Below, piece by piece: positions 1 to 7,975 of a stretch of DNA of 38,874 nt; within the stretch, counting starts at the first letter, position 1; the number at the start of each line of letters is the position of its first letter. The translations under genes were made by a program, and so were the position numbers. The notes beneath the pieces were generated by a model that did no database searches, was not told the DNA's origin, and worked only from the letters and a program-made list of their open reading frames with translations. The stretch is from Bacteroidota bacterium (GTDB taxonomy: Bacteria; Bacteroidota; Ignavibacteria; SZUA-365), in NCBI GenBank assembly GCA_014860565.1, contig JACZJN010000010.1:1-38874 (forward strand), given 5' to 3'.

Positions 1-67
1 CCAGCACTTCTACCTCGCGGAGCTTCTGGATGATCTGTTCGGGGGTGTGGCGTTTTCTCTTAGCCAT
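1..67 (-). CDS. IS3-family transposase OrfA, N-terminal fragment cut by window edge
   Basis: Read on the minus strand from the ATG at 67, the first 22 codons give MAKRKRHTPEQIIQKLREVE and continue off the window. This basic start followed by TPEQII.KLRE is the typical opening of the helix-turn-helix OrfA of IS3-family (IS407-like) elements, which binds the element ends. An AAGGAG Shine-Dalgarno lies just upstream (about 73-79 on the plus strand). Only some 17 bases of the usual IS3 upstream region remain before IS630-like sequence starts on the other strand, so the element end has probably been lost. Whether the rest of the element is intact cannot be seen here. Confidence 0.75.
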   Translation of the reverse strand, partial: MAKRKRHTPEQIIQKLREVEVL

Positions 68-84
68 GTCAGTCTCCTTCTTCG

Positions 85-597
85 ATGAAAGGTACTCAAA
101 GACTAACATTCATGCTGGACCAAATTGAAGGGGCAACATCACTTATCAGGGGTGCGAAAGGTCGAAAGATCTTTTTGATATTGGACAACCTGAAAGTACA
201 TCATGCAAAGATCGTCAAGGCCTGGCTGGCTGGCCGAGAGCACGAGATAGAGCTTTTCTACTTGCCATCGTATTCCCCCGAGTTGAATCCGGATGAATAC
301 CTCAATTGCGATCTGAAGGCGGGCGTGCATTCCAAGCCACCGATTCGTGACAAGAATAATCTCAAAGCGGCGGTCTCGTCTCATATGCATAAACTGCAAA
401 AAACGCCGGAGCGTGTGGCTAAGTATTTCCAACATCCGTATATTAGGTACGCTGCAAGATATGCGCGATATTATTATGCCGGGTTAATATACAATCAGCC
501 GCTGCTCAGGCAACCATCGGAAAAGTTGTTTTGGACAGGTATGATTACATATCGTGTACAAAGTGCATCCTGGCGAAAAAAACTGATTTGTGATTGA
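85..597 (+). pseudogene. IS630-family transposase, C-terminal remnant
   Basis: The translated segment contains the C-terminal half of the DDE domain of IS630/Tc1-type transposases: ILDNLKVHHAK (second catalytic Asp) and LPSYSPELNPDEYLN (third acidic residue), followed by LQKTPERVAKYFQHP, the usual end of the family. The N-terminal helix-turn-helix region and first catalytic Asp are missing, and residues 10-22 look shortened compared with the family. After HPYIRYAA, where such proteins normally stop, the frame runs on for about 45 non-homologous residues, so the native stop seems to be lost. It abuts the IS3 fragment. It is a non-functional relic, and the ATG at 85 is only the first in frame. 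Confidence 0.75.
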
Positions 598-613
598 GAT
601 AGAATATATTCTG

Positions 614-641
614 TTGCAAAACATGAATCGAACCTTATACA
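614..641 (+). promoter_or_regulatory. Putative promoter of the LRR lipoprotein gene
   Basis: A -35-like TTGCAA (614-619) and a -10-like TATACA (636-641) are separated by 16 bases. They lie 54 bases before the ATG at 695, in AT-rich DNA. Seen by eye only. Confidence 0.4.
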
Positions 642-694
642 AAGGGCTTTGATGTGTGATACGCAAATCGTGAAAAGATGAATATGGAGGTCGT

Positions 695-1345
695 ATGATT
701 AGAAGAATAAACAAAATATATTGGATATGTATTATTATCAGCATGCTCAATACTGCATGCGACGATAATAACCGCACCACGGTGGATCCGCCTAGTGTGG
801 TCTTCTATTCACTACAGGATGCGCTGGATCACAGCGAGGATGCCCTGGAGCTTCGATTGCGGAATATCGGAGACAGTCTGGCGCCCGAGATAGGACTCTT
901 GCCTCATCTGTATTTCCTGCGGATTGATGACAGCGACATTCGGTATCTGCCTGACGAAATTACAGCCCTTCGCCCACAGCTGCAGTTCCTGTATATGCCA
1001 AACTGTCAATTCGATCATATCCCGCCACAGATCTGCACCTTGAGCGGACTGAGTCATCTGATACTCGATGGCAATACCATAGAATCGCTACCGGAGGAAT
1101 TCGTTCAGCTGAAGCAGATAGACGGCCTTTCTCTGGTTGGAAACAGGCTGCGAGAGTTCACCAGGGAGTCTTTCGCTTCGAAAGACTGCCTGCTTCTGGC
1201 GCTTGATTCGAACCGGCTGACTTCTTTCGATTTCACGCGGGCTGATCTTCCCAGGGTAAATACCTTGTCACTTGTTGGAAATCCACTACCAGATTCTGTT
1301 AAACAGCGCTTGAAAGAGGAGTTTGGGAGTGTGGTAAGGTTGTAG
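695..1345 (+). CDS. Leucine-rich-repeat lipoprotein
   Basis: 216 residues. The N-terminus has a short basic stretch, a hydrophobic segment (about residues 8-21) and LNTAC ending at Cys22. This is a weak lipobox (Asn at -3), so lipoprotein anchoring is likely but not certain. From about residue 65 there are degenerate leucine-rich repeats of the LxxLxLxxNxL type (LPHLYFLRIDDSDIRYLP, LSHLILDGNTIESLP, IDGLSLVGNRLREF, VNTLSLVGNPLP), forming a small solenoid used for protein binding in this family. Its ligand is unknown. The start is supported by GGAGG at 686-690. It stands alone between transposon relics and has its own terminator, so it may be transferred cargo or a resident gene isolated by insertions. 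No catalytic domain is visible. Confidence 0.75.
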   Translation: MIRRINKIYWICIIISMLNTACDDNNRTTVDPPSVVFYSLQDALDHSEDALELRLRNIGDSLAPEIGLLPHLYFLRIDDSDIRYLPDEITALRPQLQFLYMPNCQFDHIPPQICTLSGLSHLILDGNTIESLPEEFVQLKQIDGLSLVGNRLREFTRESFASKDCLLLALDSNRLTSFDFTRADLPRVNTLSLVGNPLPDSVKQRLKEEFGSVVRL

Positions 1346-1350
1346 AAAAG

Positions 1351-1375
1351 AGTAGGCGACCGCCTACTTTTCTTT
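1351..1375 (+). terminator. Rho-independent terminator after the LRR lipoprotein
   Basis: Perfect hairpin AGTAGGC-GACC-GCCTACT (1351-1368) followed by TTTTCTTT, six bases after the TAG stop of the lipoprotein gene. Confidence 0.8.
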
Positions 1376-1488
1376 ACCTCCCAGTTCGCCACGCCGCATA
1401 CCAGATCGAAACTCTCCGTGACCACGGGATATCTGATATCCAGGACATGCAGGCGAAGGACAGGATGGAATATCTGGTCAAGGGGTGA
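1375..1488 (+). other. Possible orphan C-terminal coding fragment; rest of the gap shows nothing recognised
   Basis: In frame 1 the stretch reads VRHAAYQIETLRDHG, then ISDIQDMQAKDRMEYLVKG and a TGA at 1486-1488. Its composition looks like a genuine protein end, but it has no start and no upstream homology I recognise, so it may be the tail of a gene destroyed by the neighbouring insertions. The remaining bases to about 1620, before the IS256-like left end, contain no gene I can support. Confidence 0.25.
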
Positions 1489-1620
1489 TTGGGTCTCCCA
1501 TTGCATCTCTCGCCGCCGTTGCGCATGTTTCCGCTGAACCCGAGCACTGTTATACGCACGCCTCACCCTATCCGTTCCCACGAACTGCTTGACGAGCTAT
1601 GTTAGAATGTTGTTGATCAG

Positions 1621-1668
1621 TTGTGGATACGGAGGTTGAGAACGGACAAAAAAATGGCGTATCCTGAT
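1621..1668 (+). repeat. IS256-like left end (imperfect inverted repeat)
   Basis: Contains TTGTGGAT and TGGCGTATCCTGAT, which recur in inverted orientation at 4937-4969 beyond the transposase stop. The match is interrupted, so this is tentative. Confidence 0.4.
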
Positions 1669-1682
1669 CTTGTAAACCTTCA

Positions 1683-1699
1683 CTCAAATTAAACAGTTT
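1683..1699 (+). repeat. Left terminal inverted repeat of the IS1634-like element
   Basis: CTCAAATTAAACAGTTT, 15/17 identical to the reverse complement of 3579-3595; preceded by CTTCA. Confidence 0.85.
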
Positions 1700-1810
1700 G
1701 GCGCGAAAAAATAGTAAAAATCCTCGTTTCTGAACCATATAGGCATATTTATGTTGGGTGATGCGTAAAATGTAGTGGTACAATATTTCGCACCATATAG
1801 CAGAAATACC

Positions 1811-1839
1811 TTGACATCGTTGATGTACGGCCGTATATT
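1811..1839 (+). promoter_or_regulatory. Promoter of the IS1634-like transposase
   Basis: Perfect -35 TTGACA (1811-1816), 17-base spacer, -10 TATATT (1834-1839). The -10 region extended by TG also fits the TAnnTTTG box described for Bacteroidota. The ATG at 1852 lies only 12 bases after the -10 box, so the transcript would be leaderless or nearly so, which agrees with the lack of a Shine-Dalgarno site. Confidence 0.7.
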
Positions 1840-1851
1840 TGTAGTGACGCT

Positions 1852-3516
1852 ATGTTTATCCGTGCCAAGAAACGAGGACCCCACACCTACCTGCATATCG
1901 TCGAGAACGAACGCGTCGGCGACAAGGTAGTGCAGCATCTGCGACACAGTCTCGGTCGCCTCGACAAACTCCAGGAAAGCGGCGCCCTCGATTCCTTTCT
2001 CGCCTCCGGTCTCAAATTCGCCCGGAACCTCAACGTCCTCGATGCGCACGCACGCGGAGAAACAACCACAACGAAAACCGAACGTATCGGCGCCTCGCTC
2101 TTGTGTGAACGCTTGTGGCAGGAATGCGGCATCGCCGGAATTCTCGACCGTGCACTCACGGATCGTCGCTTCGAGTTTCCAGTCGAACGCGCTGTTTTCG
2201 TCACCGTGATGCATCGGTTTTTCTCGCCCGGCAGCGATCGCGCCGCCGAGTACTGGATGCGTCGCTATCGCATTGACAGCAATCCTGCTCTGCAACTCCA
2301 GCATCTCTACCGTGCCATGGCCTGGCTCGGCGAAGTGATCGACGAAGGGGGCGAGAAAAGGTCGAAGGGCGCACCGCCGCCCGTACGCCGGGTCAAGGAC
2401 GAAATCGAGGAAGCGCTGTTTGCGGCGCGGCGGGATCTTTTCAGCGATCTCTCGCTGGTGTTCTTCGACACGACGACACTGTACTTCGAAGGTGCGGGCG
2501 GAGAGGACATCGGCCATCGCGGCCATTCGAAGGACCATCGACCCGGGGATCCGCAGATGGTCGTCGGCATGGTGCTCGACAACCAGGGCAATCCGGTCTG
2601 TTCGGAGATGTGGCCGGGCAACACCGCGGACGTTACCTCGCTCGTTCCCGTAGCCACCCGGCTCAAGGAACGCTTCGGCATTGAACGCGTGTGCATCGTG
2701 GCCGATCACGGAATGATCAGCGAAGAAACGATCGCCGAACTCGAGAAAATGCAATGGGAATATATCCTCGGCGTCCGCATGCGCCGCTGCAAGGATGTCT
2801 CGCTGGACGTGCTCGGACGCGCCGGACGATTCCGGCAGGTTCATGGTGAGCGAAAGCAACCAAAGGATCCCTCGCCGTTGCGTGTCAAGGAAGTCCGGTA
2901 CGCCGGACACCGCTTCGTGGTTTGCCGCAACGACGAACATGTGCGTAAGGACCGGCACGACCGCGCGGCGATTCTCGCCGCCTTGCGCGAGCAGATCAAG
3001 CGCGGAACGAAATCGTTTGTCGGCAACAAAGGCTTTCGCCGCTACCTGAAAACCAAGGGAGCGAAGTTCGAAATCGATGAAGACAAGGTGCGCGAAGAAG
3101 AACGCTACGATGGCACCTGGGTGCTGCGTACGAACACGGCGATATCGACCGAGGATGTCGCGTTGAAATACAAACAGCTCTGGATGGTGGAGGCGATGTT
3201 CCGCACGATGAAATCCGTGCTCGAAACCCGTCCGATCTATCATCACAACGACGCAAGCATCATCGGTCAGGTGTTCTGTTCGTTTCTGGCAGTGGTGCTG
3301 CGGAAAGAGTTACAGGATCGCATCGCCCGAAGGGGTTGGAAGCTCGAATGGAACCGGATCGTCGAAGATGTCGATGCCATCGAAGAGATCACGGTACATC
3401 ATCAGAATCTGATCTTCCGGCTACGGACTGAAGCGACCGGTGTCGCCGGGAAAGTCTTCCAGGCGGCGGGAGTAGCGCTTCCTCCCGTCTTGCGTGACGG
3501 ACCACCGGAGGGGTGA
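1852..3516 (+). CDS. IS1634-family transposase
   Basis: 554 residues, the usual length for IS1634-type (IS4-superfamily) transposases, which excise and insert their element with a DDE active site. Visible landmarks are FFDTTTLYFEG (first Asp, about residue 205), CIVADHGMISEETI (second Asp, about residue 285) and YKQLWMVEAMFRTMKS (acidic residue in a Y-x2-L-W-x-VE-x2-FR-x2-K signature, about residue 445). The frame is uninterrupted. The ATG is the first possible codon after the promoter. Codon use is GC-rich like the host genes, so composition does not mark it as foreign. A long open frame on the opposite strand is a shadow of this gene. Confidence 0.9.
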   Translation: MFIRAKKRGPHTYLHIVENERVGDKVVQHLRHSLGRLDKLQESGALDSFLASGLKFARNLNVLDAHARGETTTTKTERIGASLLCERLWQECGIAGILDRALTDRRFEFPVERAVFVTVMHRFFSPGSDRAAEYWMRRYRIDSNPALQLQHLYRAMAWLGEVIDEGGEKRSKGAPPPVRRVKDEIEEALFAARRDLFSDLSLVFFDTTTLYFEGAGGEDIGHRGHSKDHRPGDPQMVVGMVLDNQGNPVCSEMWPGNTADVTSLVPVATRLKERFGIERVCIVADHGMISEETIAELEKMQWEYILGVRMRRCKDVSLDVLGRAGRFRQVHGERKQPKDPSPLRVKEVRYAGHRFVVCRNDEHVRKDRHDRAAILAALREQIKRGTKSFVGNKGFRRYLKTKGAKFEIDEDKVREEERYDGTWVLRTNTAISTEDVALKYKQLWMVEAMFRTMKSVLETRPIYHHNDASIIGQVFCSFLAVVLRKELQDRIARRGWKLEWNRIVEDVDAIEEITVHHQNLIFRLRTEATGVAGKVFQAAGVALPPVLRDGPPEG

Positions 3517-3578
3517 AAACCGTCCACTACACTCTTTCGAAGCCCGTAGTCCGTTGATATTGAATAACTTCACTTTTG

Positions 3579-3595
3579 AAACTGTTCAACTTGAG
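3579..3595 (-). repeat. Right terminal inverted repeat of the IS1634-like element
   Basis: AAACTGTTCAACTTGAG, inverted match to 1683-1699; followed by the CTTCA target copy. Confidence 0.85.
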
Positions 3596-3641
3596 CTTCA
3601 AGAACCGCCCTTTTGCGGAGGGCATAATCAGGAGACGCCAA

Positions 3642-4925
3642 ATGAATCAAGAACAATGTACGAAAGTGGATCACCTTCGTCAAATGCCAACGAGTCATGC
3701 AGACTGTAGAGAAACGCCTTCGCCTCCATCCCGCTCGATGCTCGACGAATACGTATACCAAGGAGCGCGGAAAATGCTGCAGCAAGCCATCGAAGAGTAA
3801 GTGCACCGGTACATCACCATACATGAACATCTTCGTGACGCCGTCGGTCATCGACTTGTCGTACGGAACGGATTTCAGCCACCTCGGAAAATCGTTACCG
3901 GTGCGGGCCAATTGGAAATCCGGCGTCTGCGGGTTCATGATCGTCGTGAAGGCCATCGATTTAGCAGCACCATTCTGCCGAAGTATCTGCGTCGCTCTCC
4001 TTCGATTGACGCCCTTCTCCCGGTCCTGTATCTCAAAGGCGTCTCGAGTGGCAATATGACCGAAGCACTCGAAGCAATTCTCGGTCCCGGTGCTCCTGGT
4101 CTTTCTTCGAGCACGCTTGTTGGACTCAAGGAGATCTGGCAGAAGGAATATCACGAGTGGACGCACCGTGATCTCTCGCAGAAGCAATATGCGTATTTCT
4201 GGGCTGATGGTATTTACCTCAACGTCCGCCTCGACGATGATCGCCCTTGTATGCTGGTGATCATGGGCGCAGTGGAGGATGGCACAAAGGAATTGGTAGG
4301 GATCCTTGATGGAGAACGCGAGAGCACTCTTTCCTGGAAGGAGCTGCTCCTGGTATTGAAGGCACGTGGATTGCGTATCAGCCCGAAGCTCGCCACCGAC
4401 GATGGAGCCCTGGGATTCTGGGCTGCGCTGGAGGAAGTCTATGGTGCGACCCGTCAACAACGGTGTTGGGTACACAAGACGGCGAACGTGTTGGACAAAA
4501 TGCCGAAATCCGTACAAGCCCAGGCGAAACGCAAACTCCATGAGATGTACCTTGCCGAGACGAAAGAAGCGGCACTCAAAGCGTTCGAGACATTCAGGGA
4601 GCTGTACGCGGACAAATATCCGAAAGCAACGCAGTGTTTAGTCAAAGACAAGGCCGTCTTGTTCACGTTCTACGATTTCCCACAGGAACACTGGCAGTAT
4701 ATTCGTTCGACGAACCCGATCGAATCCACCTTTTCCACTGTCCGGCATCGTTCCAGGCAAACGAAGGGATGCGGTTCGCGAGAGGCCACGCTCTCGATGG
4801 TCTACAAACTCTACCGAGAAGCGGAAAAGAAGTGGAGGAAGCTCAACGCGGCGCCGAAAGTGGCGCTGGTTCTGCGGGATGTAAAGTTCGAGAACGGAGT
4901 AGAAATGATCGCACAGGCAGCGTAA
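3642..4925 (+). pseudogene. IS256-family transposase with one in-frame ochre codon
   Basis: Mutator-type transposase. The ATG at 3642 follows CAGGAGA. The N-terminus MNQEQ...LDEYV..GARKMLQQAIEE runs into TAA at 3798-3800 (codon 53). Reading then continues in the same frame with VHRYITIHEHLRDAVGHRLVVRNGF through to the family's C-terminus. The catalytic regions are intact: YFWADGIYLNV (Asp), ATDDGALGFW (Asp), QRCWVHKTANVLDKMPKS and STNPIESTF (Glu). The family usually has Glu in this EE(E)V context, so a single GAA-to-TAA change explains the stop. No shift in frame is needed. About 427 codons overall. Unless read through or restarted at 3801-3825, it is inactive. Confidence 0.85.
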
Positions 4926-4936
4926 TCTCATCGTGA

Positions 4937-4969
4937 ATCAGGATGCAGCCAAAAATCCCTCATCCACAA
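4937..4969 (-). repeat. IS256-like right end (imperfect inverted repeat)
   Basis: ATCAGGATGCAGCCA and ATCCACAA, inverted counterparts of sequences at 1621-1668. Confidence 0.4.
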
Positions 4970-5371
4970 AATTTGGATATATCTCACTGCTTGATACAGA
5001 ATCGTCGACACCGCAGTCGGCCGAGCTTCTCACGTCCTGCCCGTGGTTCAGTAACTTGTTTTCACTGCATGACCTCACTTTCCCAATTCCCCGAACCACA
5101 GAGCCTTCATCTGCGTTATACGAGACAACCGACCTGCATCCCGGCAGATCCCAAACGTCTAACAGCCTGACGAAATATCACCACTTCACGAGCCAGAGTG
5201 CGACGATGGTACCATTCGCGATTGGGGACAACCGCGGCCTCCAACGGGAAAGAGATGATCGACCGTACACTGTATTTAATACTCGAATGTTGATTGCGTG
5301 AATCATCCGATATATAATCGAATACAACGCATCCAAGCCCATCGCCGCCCATTGTTTCGGCATGCCTGCAT
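4970..5371. other. 402-base gap between IS256-like and IS21-like elements; no supported gene
   Basis: Short open frames occur on both strands but none has a good ribosome site or a sequence I recognise. It is probably old intergenic DNA or a decayed gene between two insertions. Confidence 0.4.
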
Positions 5372-5413
5372 ATTCCGGAGTAATCCGACCATAGATTCCG
5401 ACGTTATCCGACC
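5372..5413 (+). repeat. Two 19-base direct repeats at the IS21-like left end
   Basis: ATTCCGGAGTAATCCGACC (5372-5390) and ATTCCGACGTTATCCGACC (5395-5413), 16 of 19 identical, 23-base period. IS21 ends are known to carry repeated transposase-binding sites like these. Confidence 0.6.
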
Positions 5414-5505
5414 ACGTCATGGGTACATGCTGCGGGAGCGAACCGAAGATGGCTCTTTTCCAAAAACTGCCGTATCCTCCGCTATTTCACAACGGAGAAG
5501 CGGCC

Positions 5506-6280
5506 ATGTCCAGAAAGAGAGCATCCATGAGAAAGATTAAAGAGGTTCTGCGTCTGGCGTACTTCGAGCACATGAGCGAACGACTGATCGCGCTCGGTTC
5601 GAACACACCCAAGACCGCGGTGCATGACTATCTCCTCCGTGCAGAGGAAGCCGGGTTGACCTGGCTCGAGGCGGAAGGGATGGATGAGTACACGATTGAG
5701 TGCTTGTTGTTCCCACCAACGAACACACCACAAACGAAGAAGACCGTACCGGACTGGACGTATGTCCATGAGGAGCTGCGCCGACCGCATGTCACGCTGC
5801 AACTGCTTTGGGAAGAGTACCGACAGGAGCATCCCGAAGGTTATTCGTACAGTCAGTTCTGTGAATTGTACCGGGGATACGTTCGCACTCTGGACGTGAG
5901 TATGCGGCAGACACATGCACCGGGAGAAAAGGTCTTCGTCGATTACAGTGGAACGCGCGTGGAGGTTGTCGATCCGAAAACAGGTGAGCTGCGAAAAGCA
6001 GAAGTGTTCATCGCCGTGTTCGGTGCAAGTAACTACGCCTATGCCGAAGCGACTTGGACACAACGCCTGCCAGATTGGATTGGTTCACATACCCGTGCCA
6101 TGATGTACTTCGGCGGGGTCCCTGCGGCGATCGTACCGGATAATCTTAAAAGCGGTATCAAGGATCCGCTCTATTACGACCCGGAGGTCAATCCGACCTA
6201 TCAGCGATGGGCAGAGTACTACGGCGTAGCGATACTGCCGGCACGGGTGCGCACACCAAAGGACAAAGCCAAGGTCGAGG
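5506..6280 (+). pseudogene. istA: IS21-family transposase IstA, C-terminally truncated
   Basis: The ATG at 5506 has GGAGAA upstream (5494-5499); an earlier in-frame ATG at 5419 lacks one. MSRKRASMRKIKEVLRLAYF begins the helix-turn-helix region. Catalytic-domain landmarks follow: VFVDYSGTRVEVVDP, AIVPDNLKSGI and RVRTPKDKAKVEV, the last holding the third acidic residue. Only about 258 codons of a protein usually near 500 are present. At about 6278-6284 the sequence changes to an unrelated gene. The frame then runs out of register through that gene to a stop at 6531. The IstB ATPase partner is absent, so this copy cannot transpose by itself. Confidence 0.85.
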
Positions 6281-7837
6281 TCCTCCTGGACGGGGATTGT
6301 CGCACGCAACAATGCAAACGTGGAGCTTCATGGGGTCGCCATCAGCGCCGCCGGGGTCATTGCGGGATCGGATGCCTTCGTGACGCTCGACAGTTCCTGT
6401 TCCATCCTCAACACCTACGCAGCGTTGACGAACATGGGTGCGACGATCCGCAGTACGGGGACGCAATCAACCAGTGTCGCCTCGCATCTGATCTCGACAG
6501 GCAGCGGACGCTCGGTTCTCACCCGCGATGAGTCAACAGGCGCATCATACCCGACAGCGACGGCGATCGATGTCCTGCAGAACAGCCAGCATGTCAAGAC
6601 GGACGAATGTATGTTCTCGGGATTCTGGCGCGGTGTCCGTCTCGAGGAAGCCACGCTGGTGGGGGACGCAAACGAGGACTTTCCTGCCGATGGAGGGAAC
6701 AACAGCATCCGCGCCACGCAGTGGGGGCTGATGGCGATGGTGAAAAGCGAAATCGACTTCGGCACGTTCGTTTCTGTACCAGCCTGGGAATCACATAATG
6801 AAATCGTCCTCACCAGCGGGACGGGCTACCATGCCGCCGTGGACGGCACGAGCATCATCTATGCCCGTCAATGCTGGTGGGATCCCGTGGATACCAGCAG
6901 CACACCACCGATCAACATTCTCGGCAACGATGTCGAATATGTCGCGCGTTTGACTACCGATCCGATTCCATTTACCGGCAGCGGTGGCGCGAGCTTCGTG
7001 GGTGCAACCGCATTCGGGAAAACGACGACATCCCCGCCACCGGTGGATGTGCGCGGCTTGGTCAAGCAGGCCCTGGCGCAGCGGGATCCGGGGCGCGTTC
7101 GCCATCTCGGCGGGCAGTTCCTGCAATCCTCGGCGGCACCGACGGCGGATTTCAAGCTCCTGCGCTTCCTGCATCGGGCGCTGCGCACCGCGGATGCACG
7201 CGGCAGCGTCGATTCTCTGCTTGCGCTCTGCCTATCACGAACCGATGTGGAGTCGAAGTTGCTGGCAGCGGATATCATTTCCGAGGACAGTCTGTATTCC
7301 GACGCCTTGCAGGTTCTGAATTCCTACAGTTTTGCCGGATCCACGGAACTGACCAAACGGGCCCTCGTCCGCAAGGCGCTGCTCTATCCGCGGGCATACC
7401 GCGGGGGATACCGTGACGGGCTTCTCGCGATCGATTCCCTGCGTTCCATGAACGACAGCACCCTGCTCCGCTTCGTGGGGCTCTATCCGCTGCTCTACAG
7501 CAGATTATCGCATGCGGAAACCTCGATCATACCCAAACGGGCAGTGACTTCCTTCATCGATCCGTCAATTCCGTCAACCATCGACGTCTGGCCCAACTAT
7601 CCGAATCCCTTCCGGGATGTGACATCCTTCACCTTCAAACTCGGGGAGGACACGCATGTACGCCTCGCCGTCTATGACGCAATGGGACGGGAGGTGGCGG
7701 TCGTCACCGATGCGGATTACAGCCGCGGTGTGCATTCCGCCGTCTTGCGCAGCAGTGGTTTACCGAGCGGATTGTATTTCTACCGGCTCACGACGGATCA
7801 AGGTGTGATTCAGCGGAAGATGCTCTTGATGCGATAG
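6281..7837 (+). pseudogene. Secreted T9SS-cargo protein missing its 5' end
   Basis: Frame 2 reads WTGIVARNNANVELHGVAIS immediately after the IS21 break, which fits the middle of a parallel beta-helix-like secreted protein. A hydrophilic, helical stretch follows (about 7050-7550), then the C-terminal block WPNYPNPFRDVTSFTFKL ... VRLAVYDAMGREV ... GLPSGLYFYRLTTDQG ... QRKMLLMR. That block is a standard T9SS type A sorting domain, which directs proteins across the outer membrane in Bacteroidota relatives. About 518 codons remain. There is no signal peptide or native start. The GTG at 6320 is only the first possible initiator and has no ribosome site, so the gene is probably dead, although its 3' half is undamaged. 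Confidence 0.75.
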
Positions 7838-7873
7838 AAACCTGCATTTCGGGTGAATACTATGGCCTGAAAA

Positions 7874-7912
7874 CGGCCCGATTCCCATCGCGAGTGTCGG
7901 GCCGATTGTATT
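7874..7912 (+). terminator. Hairpin terminator between T9SS relic and lysS
   Basis: CGGCCCGA (7874-7881) pairs perfectly with TCGGGCCG (7897-7904), 15-base loop, followed by ATTGTATTT. The T-run is poor, so strength is uncertain. Confidence 0.5.
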
Positions 7913-7934
7913 TCACCCCCGCCCGCCGTATGTT
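7906..7934 (+). promoter_or_regulatory. Putative lysS-pcrA promoter
   Basis: TTGTAT (7906-7911), 17-base spacer, TATGTT (7929-7934), 41 bases before the lysS ATG. Four of six bases match the consensus in each box. Confidence 0.45.
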
Positions 7935-7975
7935 TTAGATCCGACAGTATTGAAACAAACACAGCGAATCTCCTG

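Larger units (their letters stand above)
1683..3595 (+). mobile_element. Complete IS1634-family insertion sequence
   Basis: The element is 1913 bases long. Its ends are inverted repeats matching at 15 of 17 positions: CTCAAATTAAACAGTTT (1683-1699) and the reverse complement of AAACTGTTCAACTTGAG (3579-3595). The pentamer CTTCA occurs directly outside both ends (1678-1682 and 3596-3600), as expected for a 5-base target duplication. Between the ends lie one full-length DDE transposase with a good promoter and short non-coding flanks. It is inserted about 42 bases before the IS256-like transposase start. Intact ends, duplication and reading frame suggest a fairly recent insertion that may still be mobile. 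Confidence 0.85.
1621..4969 (+). mobile_element. IS256-like element interrupted by a nested IS1634-like element
   Basis: The IS256-type transposase (3642-4925) is flanked by sequences that match as inverted repeats. TTGTGGAT (1621-1628) and TGGCGTATCCTGAT (1655-1668) on the left correspond to ATCAGGATGCAGCCA (4937-4951) and ATCCACAA (4962-4969) on the right, with a 15-base difference in internal spacing. Removing the IS1634 insertion (1683-3595 plus one target copy) places the left end about 105 bases before the transposase ATG, a plausible layout. No convincing 8- to 9-base target duplication was found, so the outer borders are approximate. Confidence 0.5.
5372..6280 (+). mobile_element. IS21-family element, truncated at its 3' end
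   Basis: Starts near a pair of direct repeats typical of IS21 ends, followed by istA, which breaks off close to 6280. No istB and no right end are present. Sequence after the break belongs to an unrelated secreted-protein gene. The exact left border is not defined; it lies at or just before 5372. Confidence 0.65.

Noticed and set aside
1684-3246. Open frame of 520 codons on the minus strand
   Set aside because: It is antisense to the IS1634-type transposase, which has a promoter, family motifs and defined ends; the minus frame has no recognisable sequence and results from GC-rich codon bias.
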